NCBI RefSeq assembly: GCF_004346845.1
Contig: NZ_SMGI01000005.1
Location: 1 to 64,000 of the forward strand
Direction of reading: 5' to 3'
DNA length: 64,000 nt
Origin: Winogradskyella wandonensis
GTDB taxonomy: Bacteria; Bacteroidota; Bacteroidia; Flavobacteriales; Flavobacteriaceae
The position numbers were made by a program, and so were the translations under genes. The notes under the pieces are model-generated. The model made no database searches. It was not told the DNA's origin and worked only from the letters and a program-made list of their open reading frames with translations. Shown here piece after piece: positions 26,062 to 35,200 of the stretch (positions are counted from its first letter, which is position 1; each line of letters opens with the position of its first letter).

Positions 26062-28392
26062 TTAAGAAATTACTTCGAGCTTAGCAAAACGCAGTAATAA
26101 CTTCTTTACTGCACCATTAGAAAATTTAATTTCGGCTTTTAAATCGCCACCTGCACCTTCAATTTTTAGGACTTCTCCTCTACCAAAACGTTGATGATTT
26201 ACAATATTGCCTACGGTAAGTTTACTATCAAATAAATTAGTACCGCCATTAGCTTTATTAACTGGTTTCATCTTTTTAGGTGAACTTATCTGAAAGTTTT
26301 CAGGAGTTTTTCGTTCTTCCTTTTTCTTGAATTTTGGTGACTTAGGCTTTGCAAAACGTATTTTATTCGGTTCAATATCACCAAATATAGATGCGTCTAA
26401 CATAGGATTAAAACGCTGTTCTTGGATTGGGGTAATATTATCTAAATACTGTTCGTCAATCTCTTCTATAAAACGACTCGGCTCGGCATCTATAAGTTTT
26501 CCCCAACGGTAACGAGAAACGGTATAAGTTAAATAGGCTTGCTGCTCAGCTCGAGTTAATGCAACATAGAATAAACGGCGTTCTTCTTCGAGCTCACTTC
26601 GTGTATTCATACTCATAGCACTAGGAAATAAATCTTCCTCCATCCCCACGATAAATACGTGCGGAAACTCTAACCCTTTTGCTAAGTGGATGGTCATCAA
26701 AGCCACATGGTCTGGATTGCCTTTATCAGCATCTAAGTCAGTAGCCAATGCTACATCTTCTAGGAATTCTGCAAGTGATGCTGTACTATCGGCTATTTCC
26801 TTTTGCCCTTCAACAAAATCACCCATGCCATTCAGTAATTCTTCAATATTTTCCATTTTAGCCACACCTTCTGGAGTGCCATCTTTATTGAATTCTTTAA
26901 TTAATCCAGAAACCTTTACCACATGCTCGGCTAACTCAAAAGCATTTGCATTTTGATTCATAACCTGAAAGCTTTCAATCATAGTCACGAAGTTTTTCAA
27001 TTTGGTGCGTGTTCCTGCATTGACATTTACTTCAAGATTATCAATATCTTTGAGAATATCAAAAATCGGCTTATCATAAGCACTAGCTGCTACAATTAAT
27101 CTATCTATAGTGGTTTGCCCTATACCTCGTGCAGGGAAATTAATAATTCGTTTTAGAGCTTCTTCATCCGCAGGATTAATAATCACACGCAGATACGACA
27201 ATACGTCTTTAATCTCTTTACGTTGATAGAAAGACAAACCACCATAAATTCGGTATGGAATATCGCGTTTACGTAAGGCATCTTCAATAGCACGAGATTG
27301 GGCATTGGTGCGGTAAAGAACTGCAAAATCTTTGTTATGTAGCTGATTCTGCATCTTTTCTTCAAAAATGGTGCTAGCTACAAAACGTCCTTCATCTCCA
27401 TCCGTCATAGAACGGTGCACTTTTATTTTAGGTCCTTCATCATTTGCGGTCCAAACCACCTTATCAAGCTTGGTTTGGTTTTTATCTATAACCGAATTGG
27501 CTGCATTTACAATATTTTTTGTGGAGCGGTAATTTTGCTCAAGTCTAAAGACTTTTACATTATCGTAGTCTCTTTGGAAGTTTAGTATGTTATTGATATT
27601 AGCACCACGGAACGCATAAATACTTTGGGCGTCATCTCCTACCACACATATATTCTGAAATCTATCTGATAAAGCTCTCACAATTAAGTATTGCGAATGA
27701 TTGGTATCTTGATACTCATCTACCAAGATGTATCTAAATCTATCTTGGTATTTAGCTAATACATCAGGGAAGCGCGTTAAAAGTTCGTTGGTTTTCAATA
27801 ATAAATCATCAAAATCCATTGCGCCCGCTTTAAAACAGCGTTCTACATATTCCTTATATATTTCCCCCATTTTAGGACGTCTTGCCGCAGCATCAGACTC
27901 CATGAGTTCAGGATTGTTGTAGTAAGCTTTTACAGTTATTAAGCTATTCTTGTAAGATGAAATGCGAGAACGCACCTGTTTGTACTTATAAATATCCTTA
28001 TCTAAGCCCATTTCCTTTATAATGGAAGCAATCAATCTATCGGAATCTTGCGTATCATAAATTGTAAAATTGCTTGGGTAACCCAACCTATCGGCTTCAA
28101 TCCTCAGGATTTTGGCAAAAACGGAATGAAATGTACCCATCCACAGATTCTTTGCTTCACTTTGTCCTACTATCTCAGCGATACGCCCTTTCATCTCGCG
28201 CGCAGCTTTATTGGTAAATGTCAACGCCAAGATATTAAAAGGGTCCACGCCTTGACTCATGAGATACGCAATCCTAAATGTAAGCACGCGAGTTTTCCCT
28301 GAACCTGCACCTGCAATAACAATCATGGGACCATCTTTCTGTAGTGTTGGCGCTAGCTGAGCATCGTTAAGTTGACTTAAATACTTTTCCAA
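26062..28392 (-). CDS. uvrD: UvrD/PcrA-family ATP-dependent DNA helicase
   Basis: Superfamily 1A 3'-5' DNA helicase of 776 residues, used in repair and in clearing proteins from DNA. Motifs in order: LNDAQ (Q motif), AGAGSGKTRV (Walker A), TFTNKAAREM (Ia), VDEYQDTNHSQ (II), GDDAQSIYAFRGA (III), LEQNYRS (IV), TIHLAKGLEFPHVFIVG (V) and VALTRAEQQ (VI). The C-terminus has a Tudor-like segment (VGNIVNHQRFGRGEVLKIEG), as in PcrA. The start codon appears to be TTG at 28392: the protein begins as expected for the family (MEKYLSQLN) and no ATG lies upstream in frame. Confidence 0.93.
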   Translation of the reverse strand: MEKYLSQLNDAQLAPTLQKDGPMIVIAGAGSGKTRVLTFRIAYLMSQGVDPFNILALTFTNKAAREMKGRIAEIVGQSEAKNLWMGTFHSVFAKILRIEADRLGYPSNFTIYDTQDSDRLIASIIKEMGLDKDIYKYKQVRSRISSYKNSLITVKAYYNNPELMESDAAARRPKMGEIYKEYVERCFKAGAMDFDDLLLKTNELLTRFPDVLAKYQDRFRYILVDEYQDTNHSQYLIVRALSDRFQNICVVGDDAQSIYAFRGANINNILNFQRDYDNVKVFRLEQNYRSTKNIVNAANSVIDKNQTKLDKVVWTANDEGPKIKVHRSMTDGDEGRFVASTIFEEKMQNQLHNKDFAVLYRTNAQSRAIEDALRKRDIPYRIYGGLSFYQRKEIKDVLSYLRVIINPADEEALKRIINFPARGIGQTTIDRLIVAASAYDKPIFDILKDIDNLEVNVNAGTRTKLKNFVTMIESFQVMNQNANAFELAEHVVKVSGLIKEFNKDGTPEGVAKMENIEELLNGMGDFVEGQKEIADSTASLAEFLEDVALATDLDADKGNPDHVALMTIHLAKGLEFPHVFIVGMEEDLFPSAMSMNTRSELEEERRLFYVALTRAEQQAYLTYTVSRYRWGKLIDAEPSRFIEEIDEQYLDNITPIQEQRFNPMLDASIFGDIEPNKIRFAKPKSPKFKKKEERKTPENFQISSPKKMKPVNKANGGTNLFDSKLTVGNIVNHQRFGRGEVLKIEGAGGDLKAEIKFSNGAVKKLLLRFAKLEVIS

Positions 28393-28537
28393 AAGTGTAG
28401 CAATTTTAAAAGTGTGAATTTAAGCAAAGCTCCTGTTTTTATTGGTTGTTTTTATGAATAATTATAAACAATTGATTTACCTTAAAAAGACTATTTTTAT
28501 AACTTTAAAAAGATAACAAAATCGTTTAGACCCTTAA

Positions 28538-31501
28538 ATGAAAACAATCTATAATTGTTTTTTTCTTATTCTATTTTCAATTGGTTTTGGACAAACCACA
28601 GAACTCTATCAAAAGATTTACGACAATAATGAAGGTTTTGAAATAGACTTTGTACAAACTCTGGCGTTTGATGATTATGGTTTTTTATGGATTGGAGGTA
28701 ATAATCTAGACAATAGGCTAATTATAGCAGAAAAATCCAAACCACCACTCCAACGCTTTAATGGCTATTCTTTTGATAACATTCCTTTACCAAATGACAT
28801 TACAGAAGATGTTTTGGGAGTTTCACAATTATTTAAGCGAGATAATGGTAACTTTTATGTTGTTGTAAAATATGCGAATAGTTATGGGCTTTTTGAACTT
28901 AATCCTAGCACAACTGAATTTAAACATATTTCAATCCATGGAAAACAACAATCCTTTGGCTTGTCACATATTTTTAAATACAACAATAATAATTATATAC
29001 TTAGCCAAGAAGGGCGAATAATTACGCTCAATATTCTCGAAAGAGATAATACACTCACGCCTCTATTTAGCTTTACTTCAGAAGAAAATAAATTTTTAGT
29101 AGAGGAGGCAACTCAATTTATAGGCTTCGAAGACTACTGCATCATAAGTGATGATAACTTCGCAATTAAATATTTTGATTGGAATGGCAATCTTTTAAAG
29201 GTCGAATCGTCAAAACCAAGAAAATGGATTGACGAGATGTTTATTTCAAACAATACTAATTACATCTTCAAAAACAATAATAGCGTTTTACAAGAAATTG
29301 ATGTAGCTACAAGTACAATTAAACCTGTAGATAATAAACCCTATTTAGATAATTTGCACTTAAATACTTATAATGATGAAAACAACAATCATCTTATCAT
29401 TTCTTTTGAAGACAGAGAGCTAAAATTAAGTCAACTAGAAGGAAATACGATAAAGACTAAATATAAAATCCCATTAAGAAAATGTGATGGAATTAAGGTT
29501 GTATCCAAAGATTTAAGCCAGGATATTTGGTTGGCTACCGATGGTAAGCTTCACTATTTCAAATTTCCAAAGCAAAATGTTAAAACTTATCTTAGAGACC
29601 ATAGCATAAGGGCAATAAAACAACTAGATAGCACTAATGTAATTGTAAGTACAGAAGCTAAAGGCTGGTTTAATCTTAATAGAAAAACAGATTCAACTAC
29701 CCCAATAATCACAAGATTAGATGGTAATAATAGTTCATTAAATTCTAGTAGAAATATCTTTATAGAAGATAATACTATTTGGACATCTTCTGTTAGTAAT
29801 ATTATAGAACTAGGCCAAACAGATTACACACTTAAAAAGTATAGACACTATCCTGTAATAGCTTTAGAACAACTTAACGATAGCCTCCTTTTGTATGGTA
29901 CAAATGGGTACAATCTCATGAGCTTTAATAAGAAAACAAAAGCACATATCCCATTAGTAAGTACAGATTCTTTATACATTTTTGATATTGCCATAAAAGA
30001 TCAAAAAAATATACTTTGCGCGACAGACAAAGGGGCTTTAGTTTACGATTTCGAGAATAATACACATCAGTTTTATGATGCATCACAATTTGAAGATTCC
30101 TTTTTCTTAATGACGGACTATCTTAAAGATTATGGCTTTTTATTAGGGTCTAGAAGTGGTCATATTCTCAACTACGACGAAAAAAATAAAACCTTCTCTA
30201 AAATATACAAAGACGAATTTAATGCTGGTATAGCAACCATCATTCCTCAACAAACAGGGCTATGGATAAACACGTTTAATGGTTACGTAGATTTTAACCT
30301 AAAAGACAAATCAACAAAACGTTATTCTGATAAGGATGGATTCAGTAATAATGAAGCAAATAGATATAGTGCTTTGAAGATAGGTGAGCAATATTTTGTA
30401 GGCTCTATAGACGGTCTCAATGTGTTTAATCCAAATGATTTAAAACCGCTAGACGAAAACGCTAACCTGATTTTATTAAAAGCAAATTGGTACGACGAAA
30501 ACTCCGAGACCTTTAAAGATAATTACGACCAAAACATATTTGAAAAAAGCAAAACCATTGAACTTCCTGTCGAAAACAGGGCTTTAAGTTTAAGTTTTGC
30601 CTTAAAAAACATATACGCAAGAGATAATAGCTACAGTTTTAAGTACCGGCTAAATGATAAAGATTGGGTTAACCTAAAGCAACAAAACGCTATTGCTTTT
30701 CCTAATCTTGCCGCTGGTAATTATAACTTAGAAATCATAGCTTCTGATTTTTCAGGAAATCAAGTAGGTGAACCATTGCTCATAAAAATAAAAAGTAAAG
30801 AGTTCTTTTATAAAACATGGTGGTTTATTGTTACGTTATCGCTTGCAGTAATTGCGGTTCTACTCTACTTTTTAAGACAGTTTCAGCTTAGGAAAAAGCT
30901 GCAAGACCAGTTTGCCTTAGACTTAATACAATCGCAGGAAGACGAGCGTAAACGTATAGCGCGAGAACTTCATGATAGTGTAAGCCAGCAACTTACACTC
31001 ATAAAACGTAAAGCGCAGAGCACAGAACAAACAGAGATATCAGAGCTAACAAATAATACACTCGAAGAAGTAAGGCACATTTCCAGAGGACTTTTTCCGC
31101 CTTTGCTCAAACAATTAGGGTTTACAGAAAGTGTTGAGCAATTAGCCTTAGATATCGACGAAACTAATGCTATATTTATCTCTACAAATATTGAAAATGT
31201 TGATGCGCTTTTAACCGATGACCAATCCCTGCATTTGTATAGGTTTATTCAAGAATGCATCAATAACATATTAAAGCATTCTAAAGCCAAAGCATTTGCC
31301 ATTACCATAGAAAAACAAAAAAGCTTAATTTTAGTTGAAATAAAAGATAACGGAAAAGGATTTGATGTAAGCAGTGCCAAAATAAAAAATAGTCTGGGCT
31401 TAAAAACGCTAGAAGAGCGCATCCGTTTTCTTAATGGCGAATTAACTATAGAAAGTAAGTACAATCAAGGCACAACAACTACCGCAAAAATCCCAATTTA
31501 A
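28538..31501 (+). CDS. Beta-propeller two-component sensor histidine kinase (HisKA_3 type)
   Basis: A 987-residue membrane kinase. After a signal-like segment (1-18), about 620 residues form degenerate propeller repeats (DDYGFLWIGG, DLSQDIWLATDG), then a Y_Y_Y-like domain (about 670-750, FKYRLNDKDWVNL), one membrane helix (about 761-781), a HisKA_3 domain with the phospho-acceptor His812 in RKRIARELHDSVSQQ, and a HATPase domain (IQECINNILKHS, DNGKGFD). The start resembles hybrid propeller sensors of Bacteroidota, but there is no fused receiver; the regulator is the next gene, 3 bp downstream. The signal sensed is unknown. Confidence 0.9.
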   Translation: MKTIYNCFFLILFSIGFGQTTELYQKIYDNNEGFEIDFVQTLAFDDYGFLWIGGNNLDNRLIIAEKSKPPLQRFNGYSFDNIPLPNDITEDVLGVSQLFKRDNGNFYVVVKYANSYGLFELNPSTTEFKHISIHGKQQSFGLSHIFKYNNNNYILSQEGRIITLNILERDNTLTPLFSFTSEENKFLVEEATQFIGFEDYCIISDDNFAIKYFDWNGNLLKVESSKPRKWIDEMFISNNTNYIFKNNNSVLQEIDVATSTIKPVDNKPYLDNLHLNTYNDENNNHLIISFEDRELKLSQLEGNTIKTKYKIPLRKCDGIKVVSKDLSQDIWLATDGKLHYFKFPKQNVKTYLRDHSIRAIKQLDSTNVIVSTEAKGWFNLNRKTDSTTPIITRLDGNNSSLNSSRNIFIEDNTIWTSSVSNIIELGQTDYTLKKYRHYPVIALEQLNDSLLLYGTNGYNLMSFNKKTKAHIPLVSTDSLYIFDIAIKDQKNILCATDKGALVYDFENNTHQFYDASQFEDSFFLMTDYLKDYGFLLGSRSGHILNYDEKNKTFSKIYKDEFNAGIATIIPQQTGLWINTFNGYVDFNLKDKSTKRYSDKDGFSNNEANRYSALKIGEQYFVGSIDGLNVFNPNDLKPLDENANLILLKANWYDENSETFKDNYDQNIFEKSKTIELPVENRALSLSFALKNIYARDNSYSFKYRLNDKDWVNLKQQNAIAFPNLAAGNYNLEIIASDFSGNQVGEPLLIKIKSKEFFYKTWWFIVTLSLAVIAVLLYFLRQFQLRKKLQDQFALDLIQSQEDERKRIARELHDSVSQQLTLIKRKAQSTEQTEISELTNNTLEEVRHISRGLFPPLLKQLGFTESVEQLALDIDETNAIFISTNIENVDALLTDDQSLHLYRFIQECINNILKHSKAKAFAITIEKQKSLILVEIKDNGKGFDVSSAKIKNSLGLKTLEERIRFLNGELTIESKYNQGTTTTAKIPI

Positions 31502-31504
31502 AAC

Positions 31505-32149
31505 ATGAACAAAGACATTAAAATTCTTGTAGCCGATGACCATCCAATGCTTCTAAAAGGTTTAAAAGACGAGCTCATAAGCTCTAATTACCAAGGTGTG
31601 TTAACAGCTAACAACGGTGCGGAAGCTCTAGAAAAAATAGTGTCTGAACGACCAGATATTGCCATTTTAGATATCGAAATGCCACTGTTAACAGGGTTTG
31701 AAGTGATTAATAAATGTTTAGAAGAAGGGATTAAAACCAAATTTATAGTCTTAACCTCTCACAAAGAAAATCGCTATATATATAAAGCCAAATCATTGAA
31801 TATTTCGGGATATTTATTAAAAGACGAACCCTTTAGCGAAATACAAAATTGCATAGAACAGATAGCAAAAAACGAAACCTATTTTAGCTCCACCTTTAAT
31901 TCTGTTTTTGAAAACGAAATCTCGCCAGAGATTGAAAAATTAAAATTACTATCCCCATCAGAGCGCACTATTGTACGTATGATAGCCAACGGAAAATCGT
32001 CTAAAGAAATGGCCGAAAGCCTTTTAATATCTGTGAGAACCATACAAAAACACCGCACAAATATCATTCAAAAGCTCAATTTAAGCTCCGACCAAGACGC
32101 GCTTAACAACTGGGTGATTTCTAATAAATCCATTCTTTCTTCCATTTAA
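31505..32149 (+). CDS. LuxR-type (NarL/FixJ) response regulator
   Basis: A 214-residue cytoplasmic transcription regulator. The receiver domain has the acidic pair in VADDHP, the phospho-acceptor Asp56 in ILDIEMP, the Thr/Ser of VLTSHKEN and the Lys of LLKDEP. The C-terminal LuxR helix-turn-helix (about 150-205) reads LSPSERTIVRMIANGKSSKEMAE and TIQKHRTNIIQKLN. It is encoded 3 bp after the sensor kinase gene, so they form a cognate pair. Three phased TACGTA palindromes lie directly downstream, before the T9SS protein gene, and are candidate binding sites; that link is inference. Confidence 0.92.
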   Translation: MNKDIKILVADDHPMLLKGLKDELISSNYQGVLTANNGAEALEKIVSERPDIAILDIEMPLLTGFEVINKCLEEGIKTKFIVLTSHKENRYIYKAKSLNISGYLLKDEPFSEIQNCIEQIAKNETYFSSTFNSVFENEISPEIEKLKLLSPSERTIVRMIANGKSSKEMAESLLISVRTIQKHRTNIIQKLNLSSDQDALNNWVISNKSILSSI

Positions 32150-32154
32150 ATCAC

Positions 32155-32190
32155 TACGTACCCCTACGTAATTTTTGACATACATACGTA
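32155..32190. promoter_or_regulatory. Three helically phased TACGTA palindromes (candidate operator)
   Basis: Exact TACGTA hexamers start at 32155, 32165 and 32185, that is 10 and 20 bp apart, so all three face the same side of the DNA helix. A partial copy (GACGTA) follows at 32210. They lie just after the response-regulator stop and about 105 bp before the ATG of the giant exported protein. Phased palindromes are what a dimeric LuxR-type regulator would bind; the binder is inferred from position. Confidence 0.55.
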
Positions 32191-32294
32191 TTGTTTAGCG
32201 AATAGACATGACGTAACTTGTAATTAATTTATTTACAGTGGATAATATCTTAACTCACTAAAATAAAATACATTAGCTATTAATTACAAGAGAC

Positions 32295-35200
32295 ATGAAA
32301 ACAAAATTACTTTTTACGCTAGCATTACTAACAAACATTGCAATACAAGCGCAAACCACAGCCATACCAGATAGTGCATTTGAGCAACGCCTTATAGATT
32401 TAGGTTACGATGATGTTATTGATGGGCAAGTAATAACATCAAATATAAATACAGTAACAACTTTAGATATAAACGGTATACCTATTGTAGATCTAACTGG
32501 CATTGAGGATTTTAATGCTTTAGAATTTCTATATGCTAGTAACACTAATATTGTAAACTTAGATTTGAGTAGTAATTCTCATTTACTAGGTCTTGGAATA
32601 AATTCAACATCTACAAGTTACGAAAGTATTGACGTCAGTAATACAAATTTATATAATTTGGGTTTATCATTACCAAATTTATTGAGCCTAAATGTAAGTA
32701 ATTCAAACTTACATTTTATAGAAGTAAGGGGTTTACCTAGCCTTAACTTTCTCGACGCAAGTTATAACGCCAATCTTTCGTCAATTGTAGTGTCTAACAG
32801 CACTAATCTTACTTCCCTTAACTTGAGCAATACAAACATTTCTGCTCTCAATTTAACTTTTAATGAACTTCTTTCCTTTCTTGATGTTAGCAACACAAAT
32901 ATTCCAACTCTTATTAGTATAAATAATTGTATTTTTCTTTCATCAATTGATGTAAGCAATACAAACATTTCAGTGCTTGATGTAGGTAATAATGTATTAC
33001 TTACATCACTTAATGTAAGTAATACAAACATTTCAGTGCTCGATGTATATAATAATGTATTACTTACCTCACTTAATGTAAGTAATACAGGCATTTCAAC
33101 AATTCAATTAAATAATAATTATGACCTTTCTTCACTTGATGTAAGTAATACAAACCTCTCATCGCTTAATCTTAGTAATAATACAAACCTTTCATCGCTT
33201 GATGTAAGTAATACAAGTATTTCATCTCTTAATGTAAGTTCTATCCCAAACCTTAATGAATTATCAGCAGAGAATACTGCAATTTCAGTCTTAGACTTAA
33301 GCTTTAATCCAAATCTTTTGACCGTTAAAGTAGATAATAGTAGTAGTTTAACTGAGTTGAATATACAAAACGGTAATAACATAAACTTAGGCAATTCTGA
33401 TTTCTCAAGTACCTCTACACCCAATCTCCTTTGTATTCAAGTTGATAATGTCGCATATTCTACTTCTACTTGGAATAATGTTGATACCGCAAATAGTTTT
33501 AGTGTAAATTGTAATATTACTTATATCCCTGATAATGCTTTTGAGCAACGCTTAATTGATTTAGGATACGATGACGTTATAGACGGGGAAGTCTTAACAG
33601 AAAACATTAACACTGTAGCTACTTTAAATATTAACGATATACCAATTGCAGACCTAACTGGTATTGAAGATTTTAGTGCTTTAGAAAATTTATTTGCCAG
33701 AAACACAAGCATTGTTAATTTAGATTTGAGCAGTAATTCTAATTTAGAATTTTTGAGTATTAACACACCATCAAATAGCTACCAAACTATAAATGTGAGT
33801 AATACGAATGTATCAAATATGGTTTTGATTACACCAAATCTGTCAACGCTTGATGCGAGTAGTACAAACCTCTCATCGCTTAATGTTAGTTCCTATACAA
33901 ACCTTTCGACTCTTGATGTAAGCAATACAAGTATTTCAACGCTTGATCTGAGTTCTAACTCAAATCTTTCAACGCTTGATGTGAGCAATACAAATATTTC
34001 AACGCTTGACGCAAGTAACACGTTGATATTAAGTTTAATAATTCAGAATTTAACATCAACATCTTTGACCATAGTTAGCAATAACCTTTCATCGCTTGAT
34101 GTAAGTTCTAATACAAACCTTTCGAATCTTGATGTAAGTTCTAACACAAACCTTTCAAGTCTGACTGCGTCAGGAGCATCAAACTTATCGAACCTTAATC
34201 TTTCAAACACCAATCTATCAATTCTTAGAGTTAACGGAACAGCAATATCTGGGTTAGATTTAAGTCTTCACACCAATCTTACACGGCTAGCTGTTTCTGA
34301 TAATAATAATCTTACAGAATTAAACGTGCAAAACGGCACTAACGCAAACATAATAGAATTTTCAAGTATTTTTACCCCAAACCTATCTTGTATTCAAGTA
34401 GATGATGTTGCCTATTCTAATTCCAATTGGAATAATAGAGATGCAGCAAACAATTTTAGTACAGCTTGTCCGTGTCCACAAACCACAATAGCACAAAACA
34501 TTACAGCAGAACTTGATGCAAATGGAGAAGCTGTAATCACTGAGGCAGATGTTTATACTAATTTTTTAGGCGGTTGTGTTTTTGATACAGTGACTATTAA
34601 TCCAGATACGTTTACCTGTGACGATTTGGAGTTTGAGGACTTCTCAAGAAGTGCACTAGAGTTAGATGGTACCTTGCAATATGCTGAAATTCCTTACAGT
34701 CCAGAGTTGAACTTACCAAATTCTTGGACTTTAGAAGGTTGGATATATCCAACAGGTTCTAATCCTGGTGGGGATGTAGTTATAGATAAATGGTCTGGAA
34801 ACTCATTCTTTGATGAATATAGCATCTTCATTTTTGGTGGTAATTATTTTGCTGAAGTTACTACAACAGCAGGTAATTTTAGTGTAAATGGCGGCCCTGT
34901 AACCCTAAATCAATGGACACATATTGCTGGAGTATATGACCAAACCAACGGCACACTAGCTATCTATATTAATGGCGTACTACAAAACACGGTAACTGAT
35001 ATAACAGGAACTTCTTTAAATACAACTAATAATACCATTTTAGGTGGAGTTGACTGGGGTAACGCCACATTTACTGGAACTATAGACGAGCTTCGTATTT
35101 GGGACAGAGCACTTACTGCTCAAGAAATTGCAGACCAACGCAGTCAGATATTAAGTGCTGATGAAGCAAATTTAGTAGGTTACTTCCGTATCGAACAAGG

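Noticed and set aside
32700..34200. Dense short repeats as a CRISPR or satellite array
   Set aside because: They are in-frame leucine-rich-like codons (DVSNTN type) in a continuous reading frame, with unequal spacing and no constant repeat/spacer order.
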